Positions 44,585-55,523 of a stretch of 64,000 nt of DNA are shown one piece after another (within the stretch, counting starts at the first letter, position 1; every line of letters begins with the position of its first letter). This DNA comes from Gracilaria gracilis (Eukaryota; Rhodophyta; Florideophyceae; Gracilariales; Gracilariaceae). The notes beneath the pieces were generated by a model. That model ran no database searches, was not told where the DNA came from, and saw only the letters and a list, made by a program, of their open reading frames with translations. Position numbers and translations under genes: made by a program. The stretch lies in assembly GCA_030374805.1 (NCBI GenBank), contig JARGSG010000198.1, forward strand, positions 124,001-188,000, read 5' to 3'.

Positions 44585-45005
44585 CAGCACCAATATCCTA
44601 TGGAGGCCGCATGATGAGAAAAACTCGCCCAGGATGGAGGGATAGCACCCAGCAGGGTCGTGTTATAGCGCGTCCCACCAATGGTTCAACCGCAGTGATC
44701 TGCTACGAATGTTATGAATTTGGTCATATCTCACCGCAGTGCACGGTCCCGGCACGGGAAAGGTTGAAGCTCGTCACTCAGTTCGAGTCTCTGACGCCCG
44801 GGGAACAGGTACGGGTCCCCAGAACATCCTATGAAGGCGCTAAGCATTCGTTGGCCCTTCAGAGAGCTGTTGGAACCAAGCATGGTAACCCTGCCTTCGC
44901 GCAGAATAACCTTCAGGCTCAGCGTCGCGAACCGGTACACGGGAATCAGGTAGGTCCCACGGAGGGAAATTGTCCGTATCAGGCGCTTCCGGCTCCGAAA
45001 AACTA
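44585..45005 (+). pseudogene. Gag C-terminal third of element C
   Basis: Begins abruptly with PISYGGRMMRKTRPGW, aligning with the region before the zinc knuckle of gag A. The knuckle is CYECYEFGHISPQC, followed by the shared ESLTPGEQ segment. Ends AAA AAC TAA at about 44998-45006; the protease frame overlaps in the -1 phase. Truncation is by loss of the 5' half. Confidence 0.82.
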
Positions 45006-46196
45006 AGTATGGGAGTCTCCCCGACGGGAAGGGCGTCTTCCAAGTCGAAGCAGAAGACGCCCGAGGCGCCTCCGCTTCGCTCCCCGACTGTTTCGATCCT
45101 ATCAAGGAAAATGGCAGCCACCGATGTGGATTCGGAACACTTTTGTGTTCTTTGTCGACCGTGGATACGGGCCCGTAATCCCCGTCTCCCGGATAGAATC
45201 CTGGTTATGGCCAAGCGGAACTATAAAGTTTACGCCAATCTCGGCCTTTCAGAACATTTTATGGTTCGTCAGTTGTCGGTCCTAGACACAGGCGCTGCTC
45301 CTAACCTTATTCACAGGAAACTGATACCGCCTGCTCTTCAGGAACGTGTTCGTTACGGTCCATCAATGGATATTTCGGATGCCAACAATAATCCGATTAG
45401 TACGGCTGGTTACATTTCGTTCCTGGTAAGATTAGGAAGGCACCTCGTGAAGGTAGATTTCGTCGTTTGCGATTCGCTAGTTGCACCAGTTATACTGGGT
45501 TGTGATTTCTGTGACTGGTTTGTGGAAAGCATCCGTCCTCGGAAGCGTATCATAGAAATGGAAGACGGTTCAATAATTCCCATTGTCCGGAGACCTCTGC
45601 GAGCCGCTACGCGGAAACATGTACCGCTTCCAGCTGCACATCAGCCTACCAAAGGCACAGTGGCATCAACGAAGTTGCACGTGCTCAAATCGGTGCACCT
45701 TCCGCCGGAGTCCCAGGTGTGGGTTGAAGTCGTCACCAAACATTTTGGTATACACACAGTGCAGCCGTCACCGGCACTATACGAAGAGCGCCAGATCGCT
45801 TTGGCTAATGGAGTCGTAACGATTCAACCGGATGAAGCCTTTAAGGTCCTCGTTGCCAATCTTGGCAAAACCAAACAATGGTTAACAAAGTACCAAGTAA
45901 TTGGCACGGTACTACCGCACCCCGCTGCAGTGATACCCACGAAGATTCCGATTGGAACCGTGCTCCGTGTATCTGACCCTAAGGAGGGGGAGGAGACCGC
46001 CGAAGTCGCCGAATTGCGGAATGAGTCGCTTGGAGCCGATACGGATGATACCCAGAAGAACTCAGATTCAGACACCCCAGCACCTTTTGAGGTTAAGCCG
46101 TTGCCACCTGGCACTGAACAGACGAACCCTGTTGAGGAGTTAATGAAGCTCAATTTGGAGCACGTACCGGAGTCCCATCGGGAGAAGCTACGCTAG
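44970..46196 (+). pseudogene. Protease and linker of element C
   Basis: Retropepsin active site LSVLDTGAAPNLI (DTGA) at about 45280, then VILGCDFCDWFVESIRPR. The linker contains PKEGEE encoded by a polypurine tract (45978-45996). It ends at a TAG (46194-46196) where A reads on (KLPDMLREF). An ATG lies just after the gag stop (45008), so either reinitiation or -1 frameshifting could express it. Confidence 0.85.
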
Positions 46197-48881
46197 ATGC
46201 TCCGCGAGTTTACGCCCATGTGGGATGGTACTCTCGGAACAATTGGAGTCACAGAGCATTGCATCGATCTACTTCCGAACACTCGGCCCATTGCGCAACA
46301 CCCTTACAGGGCAGGACCGAAGTCCCGAGAAAAGGAAAAATCTCAAGTCGAGAAGATGCTCTGAGCCGGCGTTATTGAGCCCTCTCAATCCCCTTGGGTG
46401 TCACCAGTAGTTTTGGTGCCGAAGCCGGATGGATCATGGAGATTTTGTATCGATTACCGAAAGTTAAATGCGGTTACAGTGAAAGACGTATACCCGATTC
46501 CCCGTATGGACGAATATATCGATTCTCTAGGGAGCGCGAAAATGTTAACCACTTTAGATGCCAATTGGGGATACTGGCAAGTGCCCATAAGGGAAGAAGA
46601 TAAGGATAAGACGGCCTTCGTGTGCCATCAAGGCCTGTACAGTTTTCGGAGAATGCCTTTTGGGTTAACGAACGCCCCCGCAACGTTTCAGCGAGCGGTT
46701 GATATCCTCCTGGCTAGGTTCAAGTGGACCACCTGTTTGGTATACTTGGACGACATCGTCGTCTTTTCCAATAACATGGAGGACCATCTCACCCATGTAC
46801 AGGAAGTTATGACCGTTTTACGGGACGCAGGGATTACCTTGAAGCTTAAGAAGTGCGAGTTTTTCACCGAATCGGTTAAGTATCTTGGGCATATTATTCG
46901 CCCAGGGAAGCTCTCAATTGACGAGGTGCGGGTAAAATCCTTGAAAGAGGCGAACCACCCAAGAACTCAAACTGAGCTTCGATCCTTCTTAGGCCTGTGT
47001 AACGTTTACAGTCGTTTCGTGCCGAACTTTTCGGATATCGCTTCGCCGTTGCACAAACTTCTGATGAAAGGAAGACCAGTGGAATTGGAACCCTTTGGCT
47101 ATGCGGAAGCGTTCGCATTTGCAGCACTAATTAAAGCTGTAACGTCGCCACCAGTCTTGGCCCTGCCGAAACCCGGCTTACCCTACGAGGTGGACACTGA
47201 TGCGAGTGCGAACCAAGTTGGTTGTGCGTTGTTCCAGGTGGAGGAGTCTGGCAAACGTCACCCTATTGGGTATTGGTCGAGATCACTGAGTCTGCACGAA
47301 CGGAATTACTCCGTTTCGGAGAAGGAATGCCTTGCCGTTGTATGGGCCCTCTCAACGTTGAGACCATACTTGATGGGAACCCATTTTCGGGTACACACGG
47401 ACCATTCTTGCCTACGCTGGCTCATGGAAATTACCGAACCGTCGGGTCGACTGATGAGATGGAGACTCCGACTCTCGGAATTTGACTTTGAAGTAGTGTA
47501 CAAGAAGGGCTCCTTGAACTTGCAGGCAGACGCTCTATCCTGTTTGGGCACTGCAGCAGAAGCTGAACCCACCGAGGACACGGAAGAGATACCATGCTTT
47601 ATGGTTGGTGACCTCGATGAGGGGAAGACAGAAATCCTATCAGATGATGTGTGTGACGATATTCTCGCCACACAGACTGTAGAACCGGATACCGGGTCAT
47701 TTGTACCGATTTCGCCCGAGGAGATGATACGGGAACAGCAGATGGATCCCTTTTGTATACAGGTTAGGGCCCGTCTGAACGGTGGGTATAGGATACCTTT
47801 CCAGGTGAATGACCAAGGCTACTTGGTGCGAACGGTTGAAACCAACCCACAAATGGTGGTACCTCACTCCTTACAGAGTCGCGTACTACATTTGTCTCAC
47901 TATGTGAAGTTGGGAGCCCACCCGGGAGGAAGGAAGCTTTATCTCACCTTAAGAAGGGACTTCTATTGGCCCGCAATGGCGTTCGACTGTTACGCAGTCC
48001 GCCGCTCCTGTCAGGCTTGTGCCAAGAATGACGTCAAGTTAAGAAAGTACTCGAAGGAGTTAACGTTGTTTCCCGCACGGGCACCGCTGGAGTTTGTCGC
48101 CATTGACATTCTTGGAGAATTGATTAAGACCTCTCGAGGGAACCGGTACCTACTGGTCATCACCGACAGGTTCTCTAAATTGGTTAAAACAGTGCCGCTC
48201 AAACGGATAACAGCAGCCGCTGTGGCTCAAGCGTCTATTACCCACTGGGTCTTTGTGTATGGCCCACCGGTACAGTTACTTTCTGATAACGGCTCTCAAT
48301 TCACCTCGAAGTTCTTTCAAGATGTGTGTAGGATCCTGAATATTAGGAATTTATTCACTACGACCTATCATCCGCAAGCGAACGGACAAATAGAAAGATT
48401 TAATCAAACCATCGTTGGTGCTTTGAGATCCTATGTGGCAGATCATCCCAAAACGTGGGATCAGTTCACGGACGCTATCACGTATGCGTACAACACCCAG
48501 GTTCATCGGGTAACAGGACTTTCACCATTTGAACTGGTACTGTCGAGGAGACCATCTCCTCTATCCATCGAGGCGCAGCCAACTCTGGATACGTTCCTGT
48601 CACCGGGCTTTTACCGCGATGCGTGGAAGAAATGGCTCACCAAGCTGGTACCGGCAGCACGTGCCTCAATGGACAGGGCTCAGCTAGCCTACAAGCGCAA
48701 CTTTGATAGCCGAATTCGGAGACCGTTACCTAACTTACAGGTAGGAGATTATGTGTTCCTTCGTAAGGAGCATTACAACCCGGAGAACGAACGCCGCCAT
48801 AAGTTTTCGCCGATTGCGGATGGACCCTATAAGGTTATTTCCATGTCTGGAGACACCGTCGTGCTGGAAATGAATAACTAA
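46197..48881 (+). pseudogene. RT, RNase H and integrase of element C
   Basis: After the TAG and a second nonsense codon, TGA at 46362-46364 (arginine in A), the frame is open for more than 830 codons. RT: FCIDYRKLNAVT, LTTLDANWGYWQ, and YLDD in CLVYLDDIVVFSNN. RNase H: DTDASANQVGCALF, EKECLAVVWAL, TDHSCLRWL. Integrase: HLSHYVK with CQAC, AIDILGEL, LSDNGSQFTS, IERFNQT. The final stop TAA (48879-48881) interrupts the segment that in A continues into the Ser/Pro-rich tail. Catalytic residues are intact, so only three point mutations silence this long pol. Confidence 0.9.
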
Positions 48882-49532
48882 CACGAACGGATATCACGCG
48901 ATCGCGTCTACAGGGCACCGAGCCCACTCCAAGAATTGGTAACGCTACCGGAAACCGGAACTGGAGTACCTGCAACACAGGAAGGAACGGAAGCGAACGG
49001 GGACAGCGCGAACCGCCCGTCGATTCTCCCGCACCAGGAAAGAGGTTTATCGGACCTACTTGAGGTATCAGAGCTGGTTAAGGATAGCCCGCCCTTTCGC
49101 GCTACACCTACGCACTCAACTCGAGTTCGACCCCTGGCTACGGTAGTATCAGCTGCCGTATCGCACCCTAAGGAGGGGGAGGACTCACGTAATCGCTTTC
49201 AGGCTGCTCCTGCATCTGCTGGATTGGCTGACGTGCTTGAGCTCTCAAAGAGACAGGAGCCCGGATCGGGAATATCGCCGCTAACGCACACGCGTGTGGG
49301 ATCCTCGGTCGAGGCGAATGTCGGTAATGAAGACGAAGTTACCCCTGCGGGGAAGACCACTGTTAGTGATGAGAACCCTCGTGGGCAAGCGTCCAAGTCG
49401 TTGGCTACTTCTACGCCTCGCTCGGAAGAAACGCAGAAGGCAAGACGTAACGAAAAGACGGTCTCCGCCGACCCGTCAATGGGTCAGCGCAGCGATTGGC
49501 CTCATGAGAAGAACCTACAGCAGGTGTTGTGA
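48882..49532 (+). pseudogene. Low-complexity tail of element C integrase
   Basis: Same frame as pol after the TAA, beginning HERISRDRV, which matches HERFSRDRV in A. About 215 residues, Ser/Thr/Pro/Glu-rich. Includes HPKEGED encoded by a second internal polypurine tract (49167-49184) at the position equivalent to that in A. Ends at TGA 49530-49532. Confidence 0.75.
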
Positions 49533-50342
49533 AGTGAAGGATCCTTGTGAATTGGGTCGTAGAGCCTGGTTCAGGGAGTGGACGCATGCAATTTGCATGA
49601 AGGAACCTTGACAGGTGCGCTGTGTGGCTCAGAAGTCTCCGTGAGAAGCGCGCCGTCATCGGGAGATAATTTGCAGGAGTGCCGCTCGCGTGTGCAAAAT
49701 TGCACGTACCGGTGGCCGGCCAAAATACTTAATGTTTTGAGTGCCAGCGGCTGGGGGTGCATGCGCATGCGCGCGCGCGGGTGCAGAGTGGCACGCCAAA
49801 TTAATTTGCTTGATTTTTTGGCTTGCCACAACGCATGGCGTTTCCGGAATCAGACGATAGGCACATGGCCACTTGGCAGGTTTGTCGCCCAATAGGGATG
49901 CGTTGCCTCCATAACGTGGCAGAGTGCCGAGCCAATCACATGGCGCTGCATTGTTGCAACCCGCCGCCAGGTGCAATAGAGTGTTACGTTGCCGTGGCCC
50001 GGTGAATCCGCCACCCTGCACAGCGAGTGTTCAAACGCAGTATCTCCGTTGCAACGGCTCTCCCGCGTCGAGAAGCAACTTCGCCTGGATCAGGAACGTC
50101 GTCGTTAGTTAAAGTTGATGCCCGCTGGGAAAAGAGGTTAGTTCACCGGACTCCGGAAGTGAAGAGCTTTCACCAGAAGCCACTTTCGTGGAGATTGGCA
50201 GCCGGGAACGGAAGTTAGCCATTCCCCGTCGTGACGGTTAGCGCTCTCATCAACGAGACACCCCTACCTCACCGAAGCCGTAAACCCGTTGTTACTTGCG
50301 TGTACCCGCTCGGGTTACGTAGAGAAGCAAAGCCCAATGTCG
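49533..50342 (+). other. Interval between integrase tail and chromodomain of element C
   Basis: About 810 bp with stops in all frames. The second half (50027-50342) has frame-2 coding character similar to the basic linker before the chromodomain in A. The first half includes an imperfect hairpin GTGGCACGCCAAA...TTTTGGCTTGCCAC (49787-49830) and CpG-rich sequence. It may hold an unrecognised insertion. Confidence 0.4.
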
Positions 50343-50585
50343 GGAACAACCAAAGGAACCGAAGACGTCGGGGTGTACCCACAGGATTTCGTGGTCGATC
50401 GTATCGTGAAGCACGGTGTTGCCCAGGACTGGAAGGTAATATATCGCGTCCGTTGATACGGCTATTCCCCAGAGCAGGACACTTGGGAGCCAATTGAGCC
50501 CCTTCCGAGGTCCAAGATTATCGCTCATCACCGAAGAACCCGGTCCGCACTACCCCCAACTCAGGATAATGCCCAAGTGGGATAG
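50343..50585 (+). pseudogene. Chromodomain of element C
   Basis: Reads DFVVDRIVKHG, then a TGA where the tryptophan of VRWYGY should be, then YGYSPEQDTWEPIEPLPRSKII. Unlike A it keeps the DTWEP tryptophan. The nonsense codon is TGG to TGA. The end (QVG, stop) lines up with the end of the A protein. Confidence 0.85.
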
Positions 50586-50965
50586 AACTGCCACCGACAT
50601 GTGGTAAATATCGTGTGCCGCCACGCGGTAGGTTGCGAGGAGCTCTAAGAAGAGAAGAGAAGACACCCACAAGGTTGGTCTTATGTACAGTATGAACAAA
50701 GAAAGAACGCAACGAATTGTCGATTCATCGCCGTATAACGGAACTAAGAAGTAAGAAGTCATGAAGTATCTAGGAAAATTTTGCCACGAATGGAAATGAA
50801 GTGCATCCTGGTTAGGAAATGAAGAAGGAAAAGGAAGGAAGTATGAAAGAAGCTCGAACACGAGAAAGATCCTACAGGAGGAGAGAAGTAATGCCAACCT
50901 GTGGCCTAATTGGGTTTATCGTATCTGAGTGACAGAACTACACGCCCTCAGGCACCCTGCCCAGA

Positions 50966-52881
50966 CTACTGGTGACCAACGTTGTTTCCGGGAGCCGGCG
51001 TCGCAAGACCCCAACCCGCGGGAGCTTGAGTGCCCTCCGCAGGAACCTGTGCCGCGTCAGCGCCCGTATTCGGAACACCCACGAGGAGGATGTCGTCGTC
51101 CACCACCTCGCCATCACCATGGTCTAAGAAGGGATCGACCCAGTCCGCTGGAGGCCCATAGTCATCAGGGAATACGAACCCAGTCGGTTGTCCAATCGGC
51201 ATAGCCCTAGGGGCCCGCATCATTGCTCTCGCATGTGCTTCGGAGATCATTTGCCGTTCCCACGGATCGTAGTACGCGAAGGTCCCCGAACGGATGGATA
51301 TTCTTCCCGGTGATCGGTCGTTGCCGCGAGGACCATCTTCTGGCTGCCAGTGCACCGGAATCCGGTCCCAATCGACGGCCTCGATGAAGCGAAGGAGCCA
51401 GTGAACCCCTTCCTGGTGGGAATTGGACCTCAAGGGTATAGACAGATCCTGTCGTCGGATAATCCATCGGAGCATCGGAGAGAGATACCAGAGACGGTAA
51501 TGATCGTACGTATCCCACAGGAGATGTACCGCCACGCGGGCACCCCACTCCGCCGCAAAGAGCGTCCAGTACCCAGAGCAGGGATCGTTCAACATTCTAC
51601 AGCCTACATAGTAGAGGCATGGAGGAAGTTCGGCGTAGCACCCTCGCGGGACCTCGAAATTCGCCCACCAGCTGGGAAGCGCAGCGTATCGCCCCGGCAG
51701 AGAGTTGTAGCGCAATCGCTCAGCCTCCAACTGTGGATACGGAATCAGGAACCCTCGACGGGACCGCAAGCTTCGCTCGAGCCGAACACGGCGCTCAAAG
51801 CTCCACAAGAAATCATTGGATGATCGCCGAAGGTATCGGAATTCCGCCCGAAGAAGGGGACAACTCCAGAGAAGCAAACCATCGACCACATTCGGTACCT
51901 CAGCCGTATGGGGAGACTCGTTGAACTCCGCTAATGCGTATCGGTAGGATCTCTCGCCGAAAGTTCAGAAATGTGACACGTCAAAGTTAAACCGCAACGG
52001 TACCAAGTGATCCGATCGAACACGGCTAGCTCCTTCATAGGCAGTACGAGCCCACAGTGCCCTAGTGCGACTAAGAGAATCACCGCCCGCACAGAACAGG
52101 TGCAGGGGATCGACCGCCACCCGGAGACGCCAGCTTCTGGACCGAAAAACTTTGCGATGGCGCCCACCTGGGAGGTAACCGTTCTCAGCATACGAGTTTA
52201 TAAGAGCCTCGTCGGCTACGGCCGTCGGATGGAACCAAGGCGCACGGCAATACACCTCGCCATGCTGCCGAGGCCGTCTGAAACGGAGACTTTCCAAGCT
52301 GATCCAGCCCCTGGCATTGACCGTTACGGCATCGCTTGCTCGGAGTTCCACGCCGCTGCGTCGATATCGGGAGCCTGAGGAGGCGCTGCGGGATCGTAGC
52401 CTTGCGAGGATTGTCCAGGTTGAGCGCCCTGTTGGGAGAAGTAGCCAGGAGGTTGGTAACCAGATGGATGGTACTGTGGCTGTGCGTGGGAACCTCCTTG
52501 AGGGAGGGGCATTGAGTTAAACCCGCCAAAATATCCGGACAAGCCTGCCATTTGGTAAGGAGACTGCTGATACCTCGAGGGTTGATGAGCTGGCACCATA
52601 GCTTGGGACGTATGGAACTGAGATGGCGCCTGCATAGGAAGTTGTTGAAAGCCTAAGTAGGAAAGGTTCTCGACGGGAGCAGCACTCGAAGAACCCGCCT
52701 GTGAGGCACTTGAGGAAGCGTTCCCCGGAAGCCGGTTAGTTGCGAAAGGATTCATGCCTGGTGTAGGAGAGAAGGTTGGAGATAAGAGTTTTTGCCGCGA
52801 AGTCGGAGAAGAGTGATGTCGTGTACCACGCGTTGGTTCAGGAAGCTGTGAAGGTATTGCCGAGGTCTCGGAGTCCGCCAT
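50966..52881 (-). pseudogene. Antisense ORF in the 3' region of element C (copy 1)
   Basis: ATG at 52881, 82 bp from the 3' LTR, running back towards pol on the opposite strand and stopping about 380 bp short of the chromodomain end. Total length about 640 codons with one frameshift near 52335 and one TGA (51967-51965). The N-terminus is Ser/Pro/Gln-rich with GYFGGFNSMPLPQG. The middle has APWFHPTAVADEAL and RLRVAVDP. The C-terminal 300 residues look globular, rich in Trp/Tyr/Arg (LLWDTYDHYRLWYLSP, VDWDRIPVHW). It is related to the ORF at 53960-54681 in C2. No family is recognised. Some plant LTR elements carry extra antisense ORFs at this position; a role in packaging, regulation or host interaction is speculation. 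Confidence 0.7.
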
Positions 52882-52943
52882 TCTGAGGATCAGTATTTAC
52901 GTACCGGTCGCGGGCGCCTTCCCGCCGACCAAAGCGCGAACCC

Positions 52944-52962
52944 TTGGCTAGGGAGGAGGAGA
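52944..52962 (+). promoter_or_regulatory. Polypurine tract of element C
   Basis: GGCTAGGGAGGAGGAGA directly precedes the LTR start TGTGGAGC. It occupies the position of the GGAGGGGGATA tract in A and C2 and would prime plus-strand DNA. Confidence 0.65.
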
Positions 52963-53959
52963 TGTGGAGCAATGGCAATCCGATGTCGGCACAATGAAGG
53001 TTCTCATAATGGAGCTCTATCCATTGAGCCCCGACGTGTCAGACTATGAATATGGACCCCGTTTCGGGTGAAATTGGAAATGTTGTTGGGACGTACCTTG
53101 TTAGGTGAATCGGGGATAGAACCTATGAAATAGGTGTGCAGTAGGGCCTTGTGGCATATTTGTCCAAATATTTGGCGTCACACCCGCTGGGTAGATACTG
53201 TGGCACCCTGACACTGGGTTGTCGACGTGTAGAGCCCTCGTGGGAGTGCGCAGCCCTAGATACAGTAGATAGTATATATGCTCGGGCGATCTCGCCCTGG
53301 AGCCACTAAGTAAAACTCACCTGAGTCGTATCTTCTTCTTGAAGTACGTGGTCTTCATCCCGAAGGCTGGGCCATGGTTGCTACTGCCTACGTAGGTTCA
53401 CGGCTCCTCTAAGGAGAGTAACCACGACTGGTCTCGTTACAATCACCCTTCAGGGTCCCTAAGGAAGTTCTTTACTACCAGTCTCTGGCTTGTTTTGCTA
53501 ATTACCCCAGTATGAGGTTGTATTTGTTGTCGTTCACCGAGGTACCGGATCTTTGTTCAGTTCATCGTTTTCCTGGTGCAGGTCTCGCTTCCCCCTCTGT
53601 ATAGAGTTATATTTGGACACAAGTGTGTGTGTGTCTCGTTCCGCTATCGGCCCTGTCCCCGCCGTTGGCACGGGCCATAGCTTCGCTCGTGTGGTTCTCC
53701 GTAGGAGCACTACACCGTCTCACGGCACCGATCGCTCCACTTCTAGACTCGTTTTCTCTTGATCCGTCGTCGGTTATTCCTCTCTAGGCCCACGCTCTTC
53801 TTTACCTCTGCAGGTTATTCCAGTACCGTCTCCGGTTTACACCCGGCTGCCACGCGGCACGCGCACGGGCAGAGGGCTCTACTTCTGAGTTCGCCCTTTC
53901 GTGGGAGTAGGGCTCGGACACCCTGGTGGACACGTACCCTCTTTGGGGTTTGCTCTACA
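52963..53959 (+). repeat. 3' LTR of element C
   Basis: Start set by the polypurine tract (TGTGGAGC), end by GGGGTTTGCTCTACA, which parallels the LTR end of A (GGGGTTGCACGACA). Internal parts also resemble the A LTR (for example ACACCCGGCTGCC...GAGGGCTCT against ACACCCGGCTCCGCC...GAGGGCGCTCT). The partner LTR is missing, so the boundaries are inferred, about 997 bp. Confidence 0.65.
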
Positions 53960-54681
53960 AGCATGACGAGCGCCGCGTGTGCGCTAGCCACCGATTGTCT
54001 GCCGTCACGACGGATATGATGGGTAGGAATCGCTATGCGGTTCCTCCAATCCCACGACCCCGTGACGTCGGCGGGTAGGTCCCCCGGAAGGGTGTTGGTC
54101 GCATCAGCGTACGCCATGACCAATGCCTCATTGAGGACTGCCAATGGATGATACCAGGGCGCGTGCCTCAACTTGAGGGCGTGGGACCGATTGTTCGGAT
54201 TCAACCCCACCAGGGTATCGTAATGCGGCCAGACGCGCACCGGCATGCCGGCTGGTATGACTGCCCCCATCGGGTGAGGCGCTAGCAGGCCTGCCCCCGC
54301 AACGGGTTGGTTAGACGGCTGAGCCGTGGGCTGCGTCGTCGGGAGCGCCCCTGTTTGCGCCCCTGTTTGCGCAGGTTGGTTGCCGCCTTGCGGAAGTTGT
54401 TGGTTGGTGTTGCCCTGTGGCAGGGGGACGGACCGGAAGCCGGTGAAATATCCCTGCGGAGGGTGGTTCGGTTGCTGACCGGACATTTCGGTGATTGTTA
54501 AGTCGATAACCGGCGTAGCCAGGGAAGTTGAGTGCGATGGTGAGGCTCGGAGAACGAGTTTTCGGAGGGATTCGCCTTGTGAAGGAGTTGGCGCTGCGTA
54601 GGCAGGTGTGGTGTGCGCTGGGTCGAAGGAAATTGCCGGCGAGCTGGAGGAGGTCGTTTTCTTATAGCCATGGTTGGTCAT
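53960..54681 (-). pseudogene. Antisense ORF in the 3' region of element C2 (copy 2, truncated)
   Basis: ATG at 54681, 48 bp from the C2 LTR. Unbroken for about 240 codons until the C LTR at 53959, which cuts it after the ALVML segment. Shares with copy 1 the motifs GYFTGFRSVPLPQG, APWYHPLAVLNEAL followed by a YAD segment, and WRNRIAIP. DNA identity is clearly lower than expected for a recent duplicate, while the spaced residues are kept. N-terminus is Ser/Thr/Pro-rich, middle Gln/Pro-rich. Unknown function. Confidence 0.68.
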
Positions 54682-54710
54682 CGCATCGCTCGCGGAAAGC
54701 GTCGCGCCCT

Positions 54711-55523
54711 CGGCTAAGGAGGGGGATATGAAATGCAACGCCCTCCTTGAAGGATTCCCATGACTTAGTTATTTCCGACATGTCGGCTGGGTTAATTATG
54801 ACTACATACGATGACCACGTTGGTGGATGGGACACGTGGGACGCGGCATAGTCCAGGAGGTTGGCACAGCATGGCTGGTAAATCTGCATCTTTTATGGGG
54901 GTACTCTAGATTATTATGGTATTTACCGTACAGTACGGGAGGCGAACTACACTACTTCGTGCGCCAAAAACTCTGCCGTCACACCCAGCAAACCTCCCCC
55001 AACCAGAGTTTTGGCTCTAGACTGCTTCGCTTTCGGCGGTACTCAACTTCTTCTTAGAGGGATATCCCGTAGCCTACAGACTGTCTATTCTCCCTGCATT
55101 CCCTAAAAAAACCCACTATTAAGAGTATTTACCAATCGCTTTCGCGTTTGCCCTTGTATAAGGTTTCCACTGGCTTTGCAGTATCCTTAACGACATCTTT
55201 TAGAGTACCCTTTCCGTTTCTTTCCTTTCTCTCTTTGGTTTTGCTTTTGGGTGATTACTCCGCCACTTGCAGCCTGTGCTGACACCGCGTTGCACTCTTC
55301 ACACTATGGACACTTAGTCTTCTTGGTGGATAACACAAAAACGCCGCTGACGCGTAATACTTTCTTGTCTCAATTTCCTTCGCTCGTCGTGAAGGGTGAC
55401 GTTGGCTGTACATTTCGACTAAGTCGTGTCATATCTGGCAGGGTTTTGCTTGCTGTGTTACCTCGTGTGAGGAAGATCCCGAACGTCTTTGTGGTTTTTT
55501 TCGCATTGTGGCATTGCACTACA
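54711..55523 (+). repeat. Polypurine tract and 3' LTR of element C2
   Basis: GGCTAAGGAGGGGGATA (54712-54728) precedes TGAAATGCAACGC, which matches the A LTR start TGTAGTGCAACGC. The LTR would end GCATTGCACTACA at 55523, giving about 795 bp with matching inverted ends. A TATA-like TTGTATAAGG lies at about 55152. No partner LTR remains. This is the 3' remnant of a third chromovirus copy, into which element C inserted. Confidence 0.68.

Larger units (their letters stand above)
44560..53959 (+). mobile_element. Element C: Ty3/Gypsy chromovirus, 5' truncated, same family as A
   Basis: Gag (from its C-terminal third), protease, RT, RNase H and integrase are followed by a chromodomain, then an antisense ORF, a polypurine tract and a 3' LTR (52963-53959). 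All are on the plus strand except the antisense ORF. The protein is similar to A throughout (for example identical PARAPLEF and LFTTTYHPQ segments). Gag homology stops near 44585, so the 5' LTR and most of gag are gone. Protease to integrase tail is one frame (44970-49532) broken only by three nonsense codons. The 3' LTR abuts the antisense ORF of a second copy, C2. Confidence 0.88.

Noticed and set aside
52978..53040. tRNA-like D-arm on the minus strand (GGCTCAATGGATAGAGC)
   Set aside because: No matching anticodon stem, T-arm or acceptor stem follows; it falls inside the inferred LTR of element C.
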